Source: Sphingobacterium sp. UBA5670 (GTDB taxonomy: Bacteria > Bacteroidota > Bacteroidia > Sphingobacteriales > Sphingobacteriaceae). From it: a stretch of 64,000 nucleotides of DNA. The notes under the pieces are model-generated. The model saw only the letters and a list, made by a program, of their open reading frames with translations, had not been told where the DNA came from and made no database searches. The DNA lies in the NCBI RefSeq assembly GCF_002420705.1, contig NZ_DIIM01000019.1, forward strand, positions 85,069 to 149,068, given 5' to 3'. The position numbers were made by a program, and so were the translations under genes. Positions within the stretch are counted from its first letter, which is position 1, and each line of letters begins with the position of its first letter. Of this stretch, positions 24,552 through 33,256 are shown one piece after another.

Positions 24552-25544
24552 ATGGCAATTTTAGCATTTCAAAGACCGGATAAAGTTATCATGCAAAAAT
24601 CTACGGATTTTGATGGTACGTTTGAATTTCGTCCATTGGAGCCTGGTTTTGGTGTAACCATTGGTAATGCTTTGCGCCGTATTCTATTGTCCTCTTTAGA
24701 AGGATATGCAATTACGTCGATAAGGTTTTCTGGCGTTTCGCACGAATTTTCAACGATCAAAGGTGTTGTTGAAGACGTAACTGAAATTATCTTGAACTTG
24801 AAACAAATTCGTTTCAAAAAAACAGGTGAGATTGGCGACAACGAAAAGGTATTTGTAGTAATCAATGGTCAAGAACAATTCTTAGCTGGTGATATCACAA
24901 AGTTCTCTAATAACTTTACGGTCTTAAACCCAGACATGGTAATCTGTAACATGGATAATTCAGTGACAATTGAATTGGAATTGAGTATTGCCAAAGGTCG
25001 TGGATACGTAAATGCTGATGAGAATAAAGTTGCTGATGCTCCAGTAGGTGTTATCGCAATCGATTCGATCTTTACTCCGATCAAGAATGTTAAATATACC
25101 ATTGAGAATTACCGTGTAGAGCAAAAAACTGACTACGAGAAATTGTTGTTGGATATCTCTACTGATGGCTCAATTCACCCCGAAGAAGCTTTGAAAGAAG
25201 CTGCTAAGATCTTAATTCAGCACTTTATTTTATTCTCTGACGAGAATATGCTTCTTGAGTCTCAAACGAAAGAAGAAACTAAAGTTGTTGATGAAGAAAT
25301 CTTACATATGCGTAAGATTTTGAAAACAGAATTAGTAGATCTTGATCTTTCAGTTCGTGCACTGAACTGTTTGAAAGCTGCGGATATTCGCACATTAGCT
25401 GAGTTAGTAACTTATGACGTAGCTGATATGTTGAAATTCAGAAACTTCGGTAAAAAATCGTTAAGTGAAATCCAAGAATTGGTTAAATCGAAAGGTTTAT
25501 CATTCGGAATGAACTTGGCAAAATACAAATTAGACGAAGAATAA
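24552..25544 (+). CDS. rpoA: DNA-directed RNA polymerase alpha subunit
   Basis: 330 aa. The N-terminal dimerisation domain has FRPLEPGFGVTIGNALRRIL near residues 27-46; the C-terminal domain (about 250-330) has LDLSVRALNCLKAADIRTLA and FGKKSLSEIQELVKSKGLSF, which bind UP elements and activators. Its location between rpsD and rplQ is the universal alpha operon context. Confidence 0.98.
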   Translation: MAILAFQRPDKVIMQKSTDFDGTFEFRPLEPGFGVTIGNALRRILLSSLEGYAITSIRFSGVSHEFSTIKGVVEDVTEIILNLKQIRFKKTGEIGDNEKVFVVINGQEQFLAGDITKFSNNFTVLNPDMVICNMDNSVTIELELSIAKGRGYVNADENKVADAPVGVIAIDSIFTPIKNVKYTIENYRVEQKTDYEKLLLDISTDGSIHPEEALKEAAKILIQHFILFSDENMLLESQTKEETKVVDEEILHMRKILKTELVDLDLSVRALNCLKAADIRTLAELVTYDVADMLKFRNFGKKSLSEIQELVKSKGLSFGMNLAKYKLDEE

Positions 25545-25556
25545 TAATTTATTAAG

Positions 25557-25607
25557 CGACCGCTAGTCGTAATTCCTTTTGGCTGTCTGAGTATGTGATA
25601 TTCACAT
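25557..25607 (+). other. Two small hairpins between rpoA and rplQ
   Basis: CGAC-CGCTA-GTCG (25557-25569) and ATGTGA-TAT-TCACAT (25593-25607), the second extendable with mismatches to GTCTGAG and ACTGAC. They lie in a 109-bp gap within the alpha operon. Confidence 0.4.
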
Positions 25608-25653
25608 TACTGACATATACAAAAACGGTACGATTAGTATAATAAAATCCAAA

Positions 25654-26163
25654 ATGAGACACGGAAAAAAAGTAAATCACTTAGGCCGTACGGATAGCCA
25701 TAGAAAAGCAATGTTGGCTAACATGGCAACGTCATTGATCAAACACAAACGTATTACAACTACTTTGGCTAAAGCTAAAGCATTACGTACGTATGTTGAG
25801 CCTTTGATTACTAAATCTAAAAACGATACGACTCACTCACGTCGTACAGTATTCGCTTACTTGAAAGATAAAGACGCAGTTTCTATCTTATTCCGCGAGA
25901 TTTCTGAAAAAGTAGCTAACCGTCCAGGTGGTTATACTCGTATCATCAAAATGGAAAACCGTTTAGGTGATAACGCAGAGATGGCGTTCATCGAGTTAGT
26001 TGATTACAACGAAATCTACGGTAAAAAAGCTGAGGCTACTGAGAAAAAAGCTACTCGTCGTCGTGGTGGTGCTAAAAAAGCTGCTGCTGCTACTGCTGAA
26101 ACTGAAGCTCCTGCAGAAGTGAAAGCTGAAGTAGAAGGTGAAGAAAAAGTAGACGGAGAATAG
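25654..26163 (+). CDS. rplQ: 50S ribosomal protein L17 with acidic/alanine-rich tail
   Basis: 169 aa. Residues 1-118 are ordinary L17 (MRHGKKVNHLGRTDSHRKAM, then ITTTLAKAKALRTYVEPLIT). The last 45 or so residues form a basic TRRRGGAKKAA stretch followed by an Ala/Glu-rich tail, an extension seen in several Bacteroidota. It is the last gene of the cluster, before a clear terminator. Confidence 0.97.
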   Translation: MRHGKKVNHLGRTDSHRKAMLANMATSLIKHKRITTTLAKAKALRTYVEPLITKSKNDTTHSRRTVFAYLKDKDAVSILFREISEKVANRPGGYTRIIKMENRLGDNAEMAFIELVDYNEIYGKKAEATEKKATRRRGGAKKAAAATAETEAPAEVKAEVEGEEKVDGE

Positions 26164-26182
26164 TATTCTTCTGATCTAGCAT

Positions 26183-26215
26183 AAAAAAGTCCTCTTTTTA
26201 AGGGGACTTTTTTTA
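26183..26215 (+). terminator. Rho-independent terminator of the ribosomal cluster
   Basis: AAAAAAGTCCTCT pairs with AGGGGACTTTTTT (one G-T pair) and runs into a T tract, 20 bases after the rplQ stop. Confidence 0.9.
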
Positions 26216-26320
26216 TTTTATGACCATTCCTACCGTTATAACTAATATATTTGTAATGCTAAAATCTGATAGCTTTTTCTATTACTAGCTATTTCGTTTA
26301 TCAATCTATAATTCATTAAG

Positions 26321-27466
26321 ATGAAACCATTTGATGTTTATCCCATTAATCCCATTAACATAGTAAAGGCTAATGGATCAACGGTGTGGGATGCCGAAGG
26401 AAATGCTTACTTGGACTTGTATGGTGGTCATGCTGTGATATCGATCGGACACACGCACCCACATTATGTACAGCGTATAACAGAGCAATTGAACCGTATT
26501 GGGTTCTATTCTAATTCTGTTGAAATTCCAATTCAGCGTGAACTTGCCCGATTATTGGGCGAAGTTTCGGGTAAGGTTGATTACGATTTATTCCTTTGCA
26601 ATTCGGGGGCGGAAGCGAACGAAAATGCATTGAAATTGGCTTCGTTTTATAACAAGCGGAAAAAGGTGATTGCATTTTCAAAAGCTTTTCACGGTAGGAC
26701 TTCTTTAGCTGTAGCTGCTACGGACAATCCAACTATTGTCGCCCCGGTTAACGAAACGGAGCATGTAGTTTTTCTTCCTTTCAATGATGAGACTGCACTT
26801 AAAGAGGCTTTTAGCTCCTATGGGGAGGAGATCTCTTCAGTTATCGTTGAAAGTATCCAAGGCGTAGGCGGGATCCGCGAGGCTTCTGTGTCTTTTCTTC
26901 AATTGATTCGCTCTCTTTGTGATCAATATAATGCGGTATTTATTGCTGATGAAGTTCAATGTGGCTATGGTAGGACAGGACTGTTCTATGCGCAGGATTA
27001 TTCAGGCGTTGATGCTGATATTTATACGATGGCAAAAGGTATGGGTAATGGTTTCCCTATAGGAGCAATAAGTATATCCCCCAAGTTTAAGGCTACTTAC
27101 GGAAGTCTGGGAACAACTTTTGGTGGAAATCACCTCGCATGTGCGGCAGCTTTGGCTGTTTTAGAAATCATCCAGCAGGATAAGCTGATGGAGAATGCGG
27201 CAGAAGTAGGCGCATATCTTATCAATGAATTAAAGCAAATTGAGGAAATTGTTGAAGTGCGTGGGAGAGGTTTAATCATTGGTATTGAACTTCCAGAATC
27301 TTTGGCACATGTTAAGAAAGATCTCTTATTAAAGAACCGTATCTTTACAGGTGAGGCTAAACCTTTCGTGATTCGTTTGTTGCCGGCGTTGAATATTACG
27401 AAGGAACATGCTGATCAGTTTTTATCGGCCTTGAAAGAACATATCAAAGCGGTCGCAGTTGCATAA
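26321..27466 (+). CDS. argD: Acetylornithine (or succinylornithine) aminotransferase
   Basis: 381 aa class III PLP aminotransferase. Key features are FLCNSGAEANENALKLA near 91-107, the cofactor Asp in FIADEVQCGYGRTG and the PLP lysine K239 in MAKGMGNGFPIGA. It converts N-acyl-glutamate semialdehyde to N-acylornithine in arginine synthesis. The following carbamoyltransferase acts on acylated ornithine, which supports a biosynthetic role over a catabolic ornithine aminotransferase. A TATATTTG -7-like box lies at 26246-26253, without a good -33 element. Confidence 0.9.
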   Translation: MKPFDVYPINPINIVKANGSTVWDAEGNAYLDLYGGHAVISIGHTHPHYVQRITEQLNRIGFYSNSVEIPIQRELARLLGEVSGKVDYDLFLCNSGAEANENALKLASFYNKRKKVIAFSKAFHGRTSLAVAATDNPTIVAPVNETEHVVFLPFNDETALKEAFSSYGEEISSVIVESIQGVGGIREASVSFLQLIRSLCDQYNAVFIADEVQCGYGRTGLFYAQDYSGVDADIYTMAKGMGNGFPIGAISISPKFKATYGSLGTTFGGNHLACAAALAVLEIIQQDKLMENAAEVGAYLINELKQIEEIVEVRGRGLIIGIELPESLAHVKKDLLLKNRIFTGEAKPFVIRLLPALNITKEHADQFLSALKEHIKAVAVA

Positions 27467-27483
27467 AAAATTGTAGAGCTGAC

Positions 27484-27524
27484 ATCAGATTAGCGCATAA
27501 GCTCTTTGGCTAAGCAAATCTGAT
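27484..27524 (+). terminator. Stem-loop between argD and argF', possible attenuator
   Basis: ATCAGATTAGC and GCAAATCTGAT can pair with one mismatch and are followed by TGTGCTTTTT. It stands in a 144-bp gap inside the arginine cluster, so partial termination may lower expression of downstream genes. Confidence 0.45.
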
Positions 27525-27610
27525 TGTGCTTTTTAGTAATTTAAAGTATATATGGAGTGCGGTGCAGACATTTTATGCTGTTAAAAATGTACTCGAATAA
27601 ATAAATATAG

Positions 27611-28573
27611 ATGAAAAAGTTTTTCTCTGTTAAGGATGTTCCTAGTGTAGCGGACGTTGTTCAAGAAGCGTTAAGTTTGAAAGCTGCACCATATGACAAT
27701 CAGGACCTTGGTAAACATAAAACACTGGGACTTGTATTTTTGAATCCAAGTTTGCGTACGCGTTTGAGTACACAAAAAGCGGCGATGAATTTGGGTATGA
27801 ATGTCATGGTCATGAATATGGATAAAGATGGTTGGGCCCTTGAGACACAAGACGGTGTCGTGATGAATGGGACAACTGTGGAACATATTCGTGAGGCAGC
27901 AGCAGTTATGGGGGAGTATTGTGATATTTTGGGACTTCGTTCGTTTCCAAAACTGAAAGATCGTGAAGAGGACTATAGTGAAGACTTGTTCAATAAGTTC
28001 ATCAAATATTGTGGTGTCCCTGTTGTTTCCTTAGAGAGTGCAACACGTCACCCGCTACAGAGCTTGACAGACATCATTACAATAACTGAGTATAAGAAGA
28101 CTAAGAAACCAAAAGTTGTATTGGCTTGGGCTCCACATGTTAAGGCTTTGCCTCAGGCGGTACCTAACTCTTTTGCTGAATGGATGTGTAAAGCACAAGC
28201 GGAGGGATTGGTTGACTTTACAATCGCTCAGCCCATGGGGTATGAGTTAAGTGAGGAATTCACTGCTGGAGCAAGTATATCTAATAATTTGGAGGAAAGC
28301 TTAAAAGATGCTGATTTTGTCTATGTGAAAAACTGGTCTTCTTATCAAGAATATGGCGAAGTGTATGGTGTAGACGAAGATTGGATGATGGATAATAAAA
28401 AGCTTCGTTTGACAAACGATGCCAAAGTAATGCATTGCTTGCCGGTAAGAAGAGATTTAGAGCTATCTTCTGAAATTTTGGATGGACCAAATTCACTTGT
28501 TATTAAAGAGGCAAGCAATCGTGTATGGGCTGCTCAGGTGGTTTTGAAGCGTATGCTAGAGGATCTGGTATAA
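27611..28573 (+). CDS. argF': N-acetylornithine or N-succinylornithine carbamoyltransferase
   Basis: 320 aa. The carbamoyl-phosphate motif reads FLNPSLRTRLST (43-54) where ordinary ornithine carbamoyltransferase has STRT, and HCLPVRRD is present near the C-terminus. These place it in the acylornithine carbamoyltransferase family of Xanthomonas and Bacteroides. In that family one position decides acyl preference (Pro90 in the succinyl enzyme, Glu92 in the acetyl enzyme); by my reading the matching segment here is TTVEHIRE, with Val at residue 90, so preference is open. It acts between argD and argE in arginine synthesis. Confidence 0.92.
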   Translation: MKKFFSVKDVPSVADVVQEALSLKAAPYDNQDLGKHKTLGLVFLNPSLRTRLSTQKAAMNLGMNVMVMNMDKDGWALETQDGVVMNGTTVEHIREAAAVMGEYCDILGLRSFPKLKDREEDYSEDLFNKFIKYCGVPVVSLESATRHPLQSLTDIITITEYKKTKKPKVVLAWAPHVKALPQAVPNSFAEWMCKAQAEGLVDFTIAQPMGYELSEEFTAGASISNNLEESLKDADFVYVKNWSSYQEYGEVYGVDEDWMMDNKKLRLTNDAKVMHCLPVRRDLELSSEILDGPNSLVIKEASNRVWAAQVVLKRMLEDLV

Positions 28574-28624
28574 TACGGTCCTATTGATTATTGAGAAACT
28601 ATTTTTATTGGGAAAAGTTGCGTA

Positions 28625-29422
28625 ATGGCTAATAGTGTATTAAATATTATTAAAATTGGCGGAAATATTATCGATGATGAACGCCAGCTAGAATCTTTTT
28701 TAGAAAAGTTCTCCGCATTGTCAGGAAAAAAAATTCTTGTACATGGTGGAGGTAAAATTGCGACCCGTTTGGCCAGTGAACTTGGTATACAAGCACAAAT
28801 GGTCGAAGGTCGTCGTGTGACAGATGAAGAAATGTTACGTGTAGTAACAATGGTATACGCGGGACTGACAAATAAGACGATCGTTGCCAAACTGCAGAAG
28901 TTAAAATGTGATGCTGTCGGTTTAACAGGAGCCGATGGTGATGTCATAAAGGCTATCAAACGGCCCGTTAAGGATATTGACTACGGTTTTGTTGGCGATT
29001 TGCTGCACGATTCGGTGAATACCTTAGCGATCAAAAAGTTTTTGGAGGCAGGTTTTGTTCCGGTATTTTCGGCTATTACACATAATGGTCTTGGTCAGTT
29101 GTTAAATACAAATGCGGATACGATTGCTTCTTCTTTAGCCGTGTCTTTGTCTTCGTTGTATGAAACCTCGTTGGTATACTGTTTTGAGAAAAATGGTGTT
29201 TTACGGGATGTCACCGACGAGAATTCAGTTATTCCGACAATCAAATCGGAGGAGTTTGAACATCTCAAGGAGGCGGGTGTAGTGAACGATGGGATGATTC
29301 CTAAGCTGGAAAATGCATTTAATGCTATAAATAAAGGTGTTCAAGAGGTCTATATTGGCAATGCCAATAATTTGCATCTGTTTCAACAGGGACAATTTGG
29401 AACTTGCTTGACATTAAAATAA
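28625..29422 (+). CDS. argB: N-acetylglutamate kinase (or N-succinylglutamate kinase)
   Basis: 265 aa amino-acid kinase fold. Glycine-rich elements IKIGGNII and VHGGGKIATRL and the substrate loop GRRVTDEEMLRVV near 66-78 identify ArgB; NTNADTIASSLA matches the nucleotide region. It phosphorylates N-acylglutamate, the second step of arginine synthesis. The gene lies 51 bp after the carbamoyltransferase. Confidence 0.93.
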   Translation: MANSVLNIIKIGGNIIDDERQLESFLEKFSALSGKKILVHGGGKIATRLASELGIQAQMVEGRRVTDEEMLRVVTMVYAGLTNKTIVAKLQKLKCDAVGLTGADGDVIKAIKRPVKDIDYGFVGDLLHDSVNTLAIKKFLEAGFVPVFSAITHNGLGQLLNTNADTIASSLAVSLSSLYETSLVYCFEKNGVLRDVTDENSVIPTIKSEEFEHLKEAGVVNDGMIPKLENAFNAINKGVQEVYIGNANNLHLFQQGQFGTCLTLK

Positions 29423-29449
29423 AAATCTAACCTAAACCCAACGATCGCT

Positions 29450-30256
29450 ATGAAAAAGGTCACCATTATCGGAAGTGGTAATATCGGTCTTTCTTTGGCA
29501 AAAGGACTTGTAAAAAGTGAATTTGCGCATGCTGCCGATATTACATTGACGCGGAGAAATTTGAGTGCATTGGCCGAGGAAGCGAGCCAAGGTTTCTCGG
29601 TCAGTAATGATAATAAGCTCGCTGTACAGGGAGCAGATATTGTCGTATTTGCTATCTTGCCTCAGCAGCTTAAAAAGGTATTGGTTGAAGTCGCCCCAGT
29701 AATTGATAAGAAAAATCAGATTTTTGTTTCAATTGTTTCTGGAGTTTCTTGTGCAGATTTAAGAGCGGAGTTGGGCGCGGATGCTACCGTGATACGTGCT
29801 ATGCCGAATACGGCAATAGCTATTGCACAGTCGATGACTTGTATTGCCAGTGACAATGGTTCCAATGAGAGTGTGAAGGAAGTTGAAAAGATGTTTGAAA
29901 CAGTTGGTTCGGTGGTTGTCATTAATGAGGATCTTATGACATCGGCTACGGCATTATGTGCTTGTGGTATTGCATTTTTCTTACGTGCTATTCGCGCGGC
30001 TTCGCAGGGTGGTGTTGAAATCGGATTTCACGCGCACGACGCCCTTAAAATGGCTGTTCAAACTGCAAAAGGGGCCGCTGATTTGCTATTGCACACCAAT
30101 GCCCATCCAGAAGGTGAAATCGATAAGGTAACATCTCCAAAGGGCTGTACAATTGCGGGATTGAACGAAATGGAACATAACGGTTTTAGTTCTGCATTTA
30201 TCAAAGGAATTAAACTGTCTGCGGATAAAGCCGGAGGATTATATCATGAAGGATAG
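29450..30256 (+). CDS. proC: Pyrroline-5-carboxylate reductase
   Basis: 268 aa. A Rossmann motif IIGSGNIGLSLAKGL lies at residues 5-19, RAMPNTAIAIAQSMT in the middle, and the family signature SPKGCTIAGLNEMEHNGFSS near the end. It reduces P5C to proline with NAD(P)H. Lying between argB and argE in the same direction, and overlapping argE by 11 bases, it ties proline and arginine synthesis to one transcript. Confidence 0.95.
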   Translation: MKKVTIIGSGNIGLSLAKGLVKSEFAHAADITLTRRNLSALAEEASQGFSVSNDNKLAVQGADIVVFAILPQQLKKVLVEVAPVIDKKNQIFVSIVSGVSCADLRAELGADATVIRAMPNTAIAIAQSMTCIASDNGSNESVKEVEKMFETVGSVVVINEDLMTSATALCACGIAFFLRAIRAASQGGVEIGFHAHDALKMAVQTAKGAADLLLHTNAHPEGEIDKVTSPKGCTIAGLNEMEHNGFSSAFIKGIKLSADKAGGLYHEG

Positions 30257-31310
30257 GGACAACTTATTTGAAGATGCGCTGACCTTATTAAAACAATTAA
30301 TTGGACTATCATCTTTAAGTAAAGAGGAAGAACTTACTGCAGATTTAATTGAAGGTTTCTTTCAGGAGCGGGATATTCAAACACATCGAAAGGGCAATAA
30401 TATCTGGGTATATAACGCTCAATATGATATTGCTAAGCCAACAATACTGCTCAATTCTCATCACGATACGGTAAAGCCAAATACGGGTTATACGAGAGAT
30501 CCTTTAGCGGCAACTGTAGAGGAAGGGAAATTGTATGGATTGGGGAGCAATGATGCAGGTGGCTGTCTGGTATCGCTGATCGCTTCATTTTTGTATTTTT
30601 ATCAGCAGAAGGATCTAAAATATAATTTCTGTCTTGTTGCCAGTGCTGAAGAAGAGATTTCAGGTAAGAATGGCGTAGAATCTGTTTTGGATGCTATTGG
30701 TCCAATCGATTTTGCTATTGTGGGAGAGCCTACTTTGTTGGATCTGGCTATTGCAGAAAAAGGACTGATGGTGTTGGACTGCACTGCTATCGGAACAGCT
30801 GGACACGCGGCGCGTAACGAAGGAGACAATGCGATCTACAAAGCGATCAAGGATATTGAATGGTTTCAAAGTTATGCATTTGAGAATACGTCGCCAACGT
30901 TAGGCCCCATTAAAATGTCCGTAACAGTAATCCAGGCGGGATCACAGCATAATGTTGTACCGGCTACTTGTAACTTTGTTGTTGATGTGCGAACCACAGA
31001 CGCTTATTCCAACGAAGAGACGCTGGATATCATCAAGTCTCATGTGAATTCGGAGGTTGTAGCGCGATCGACGCGTCTGAAGTCTTCTTCTATTCCTGAA
31101 TCACACCCAATTGTCAAGGCTGGTATTGAGCTGGGACGTAAAGTATATGGCTCACCAACGATGAGCGATCAGGCTCTTATTCCGGTGCCTTCTCTGAAAC
31201 TGGGACCCGGTGATAGCGCTCGGTCGCATATGGCAGATGAGTTTATTTATATCGATGAAATTAGGGCTGGGATTGATCTCTATATTGAAATGTTAGAAAA
31301 GATAGTATAA
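30246..31310 (+). CDS. argE: M20 family N-acylornithine/citrulline deacylase
   Basis: 354 aa zinc peptidase-like enzyme. Metal and catalytic residues are seen in LLNSHHDTVKP near 73-83, GSNDAGGCL, the paired Glu in ASAEEEISG, and His in SARSHMADE. In this pathway it removes the acyl group from N-acylcitrulline or N-acylornithine. The start overlaps proC by 11 bases. argC, argG and argH are not in the window. Confidence 0.88.
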   Translation: MKDRDNLFEDALTLLKQLIGLSSLSKEEELTADLIEGFFQERDIQTHRKGNNIWVYNAQYDIAKPTILLNSHHDTVKPNTGYTRDPLAATVEEGKLYGLGSNDAGGCLVSLIASFLYFYQQKDLKYNFCLVASAEEEISGKNGVESVLDAIGPIDFAIVGEPTLLDLAIAEKGLMVLDCTAIGTAGHAARNEGDNAIYKAIKDIEWFQSYAFENTSPTLGPIKMSVTVIQAGSQHNVVPATCNFVVDVRTTDAYSNEETLDIIKSHVNSEVVARSTRLKSSSIPESHPIVKAGIELGRKVYGSPTMSDQALIPVPSLKLGPGDSARSHMADEFIYIDEIRAGIDLYIEMLEKIV

Positions 31311-31347
31311 AAAAAGCTTCCATTTTTATGGAAGCTTTTTTTATACT
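31304..31347. terminator. Bidirectional terminator with perfect 20-bp stem
   Basis: The arms 31304-31323 and 31328-31347 are exact complements around TTTT, with GCTTCCAT cores flanked by A and T runs, so the hairpin ends in a T tract on both strands. It serves argE from the left and the Lrp-like gene from the right, and overlaps both stop codons' surroundings. Confidence 0.95.
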
Positions 31348-31825
31348 AGACTAAGCTGATTTGACGTTTGATACTCTCTTCGAGGGAGATGATCGTCTCG
31401 GTACGTTGAATCCCTGGTACAGATTGAATATCTTCATTCAATACTTTTCTGAGGTGAACCGTATCTCTACAGATTATTTTTGCGAAAATACTGTATTGGC
31501 CAGTACAATAATGTAATTCGACCACTTCTTTGATTTCTTTCAATTTATCTACCGCATCTGCATATTGTGAACCTTTTTCAAGATAGATACCCAAAAAGGC
31601 GGTGATATCAAACCCGACTTTTTGAGGATTGATAATTAGATTTGACCCTCTAATGATACCTAGTTCTTCCATCTTCTTCATTCTAACGTGAATTGTACCG
31701 CCTGATACGATTAGCTTTTTTGCTATTTCGGTATAAGGAATAGAGGCATCGTTCATTAGAATAGACAAGATTTGGATATCCAAATTGTCTAGATCATAGT
31801 TTGCATATTGATTTTCCATTAACAA
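31346..31825 (-). CDS. Lrp/AsnC family transcriptional regulator
   Basis: 159 aa (157 aa from the second ATG at 31819). An AsnC-type helix-turn-helix spans about 12-60 (LDIQILSILMNDASIPYTEI, VSGGTIHVRMKKMEELGIIR), and the RAM ligand-binding domain follows (VGFDITAFLGIYLEKGSQYA). Such proteins sense amino acids. The convergent position beside the arginine/proline genes suggests, but does not prove, that it responds to a related amino acid. An inverted repeat upstream may be its own operator. Confidence 0.93.
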   Translation of the reverse strand: MLMENQYANYDLDNLDIQILSILMNDASIPYTEIAKKLIVSGGTIHVRMKKMEELGIIRGSNLIINPQKVGFDITAFLGIYLEKGSQYADAVDKLKEIKEVVELHYCTGQYSIFAKIICRDTVHLRKVLNEDIQSVPGIQRTETIISLEESIKRQISLV

Positions 31826-31843
31826 TGGTTTTTGTGTTCATTA

Positions 31844-31872
31844 ATTGGTCGTTGCATCAAAATCGGACCAAT
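31844..31872. promoter_or_regulatory. Inverted repeat upstream of the Lrp-like gene, candidate operator
   Basis: ATTGGTC (31844-31850) and GACCAAT (31866-31872) are exact complements with a 15-bp spacer, 19 bp upstream of the gene start. Lrp-type proteins often repress their own promoters. Confidence 0.5.
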
Positions 31873-32209
31873 AGCTAAAATAATTAAATTTATTTCAAAA
31901 TTACTAAGAATTTTCGGTTTATAGATGTAAATTTAATAAAAAATACTTATTCATATTGATAATGTTATATGTTTTTGATTGAAAGTGCTTATAATTGTTT
32001 TAGCGCTGATTTTATTGCAGGTTAAGTGATTGTTTTCATGGTTGATATAAAGATTATGATAAATTATTTTAGTATCACCTTCTTACTGACAAAAAAACAG
32101 TCAGTATATTTCAAAATCTGGTGAGTACGTATGAAAGGATTGAAAGGATATAAAAAGTAGTTGATTTTGTGATGCTTACGCACATAAAAAATCTAAATAC
32201 GGAATAGCG
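31873..32209. other. AT-rich divergent intergenic region
   Basis: This stretch separates the Lrp-like gene from the kinase-like gene. I see no reading frame of note. It holds one inverted repeat, TACTGAC (32084-32090) and GTCAGTA (32100-32106) with a 9-bp A-rich spacer, which may be an operator for the gene at 32210. Confidence 0.5.
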
Positions 32210-33256
32210 ATGGAAGAAGTTCAAGATGTAAAGATTTCGAAAAAGAAACCGATTTTTGAAGTAGGGGAGGGACTTCATAAATATCTTAAAATGTATCAAC
32301 GTGATGAAAAGTTGCCGATTGGATACAAGGATCTGCTGAATTTTACGGAGACGGTACCCGTCATGGATAAATTTGGTAACGACACCTTTTGGGAAACACC
32401 TTTGTATCCGCAATACCTTATGGACCAATTATATGACGGTTTGAAGGTGATTTATGCTAAGCTGAAAGCATCGGGCAATACTCGGATCGTACAACATAAA
32501 TATATCGATCGCGTAGAATACTGTGGTTTCGGCAATACCAAACCCTTTCGCATTCGTATTGTTAACCGGTTAAATGATGTTTACGATTATTTTTACATCA
32601 AACAGGCCGATGCTTCGCGCATATACGGATTGGAATTGGAAGAAATATTGTCACCCAATCAGGTGAATTATATGGTAGATCACGATACGTTGGTTGAAGA
32701 ACATATTGTTGGGATCCCCGGAGATACTTTTTCAAAAACACGAATGTTCTCACCGGATTACAATCTAACCCGTATTTCCAAAGAATTTGTCAAGTTTAAC
32801 GAACGATGTATTATTACGCTACTGGGTGATATGCGAGCCTACAATTTTGTTATGCAGATCACACCAGATTTTGACGATTTTCAGTTTAGAATTAGAGCTA
32901 TAGATTTTGATCAGCAGTTTTATGAGGGAAATCCGAAAGTCTATATGCCACAATTTTTCAAAGAAAATCTTCCTTATGTGAAATTGGCGATGGAACATTT
33001 AAATGAGAAAACTGTACTGCAATACCAGCAGGAAGAACGTTCTTCCATTGTGCACAGAGTGCGGAGCGAAAGACACCGGATCGCTGATCTGCGGGACGCT
33101 TCACAAACACAGGTACTCTCGACCTTGGAAAATATCAAACAGTTACGGGGAGGCTATGCTGAATTTTATCAAAATAATTCTTACCTCAAATGTAAAACGA
33201 TGACCGATATTGTGGAGTTGAATGTGAAGAATGTGATTCGTCAGGTTCAAATGTAA
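32210..33256 (+). CDS. Uncharacterised protein with kinase-like motifs
   Basis: 348 aa, no signal peptide or membrane segment. I do not recognise a named family. The order of motifs resembles an atypical protein-kinase/aminoglycoside-kinase fold: FYIKQAD (candidate ATP-binding K131), acidic LELEEIL (141-147), hinge-like EEHIVGIPGDTF, LLGDMRAYNF with D207 and N212 (like the GDxxxxN catalytic loop), and RAIDFDQQ with D232/D234 (like the metal-binding Asp). The catalytic-loop His of usual kinases is Leu. The last 80 residues are helical and charged. It seems to be transcribed alone; convergent ruvC begins immediately after its stop. Confidence 0.6.
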   Translation: MEEVQDVKISKKKPIFEVGEGLHKYLKMYQRDEKLPIGYKDLLNFTETVPVMDKFGNDTFWETPLYPQYLMDQLYDGLKVIYAKLKASGNTRIVQHKYIDRVEYCGFGNTKPFRIRIVNRLNDVYDYFYIKQADASRIYGLELEEILSPNQVNYMVDHDTLVEEHIVGIPGDTFSKTRMFSPDYNLTRISKEFVKFNERCIITLLGDMRAYNFVMQITPDFDDFQFRIRAIDFDQQFYEGNPKVYMPQFFKENLPYVKLAMEHLNEKTVLQYQQEERSSIVHRVRSERHRIADLRDASQTQVLSTLENIKQLRGGYAEFYQNNSYLKCKTMTDIVELNVKNVIRQVQM

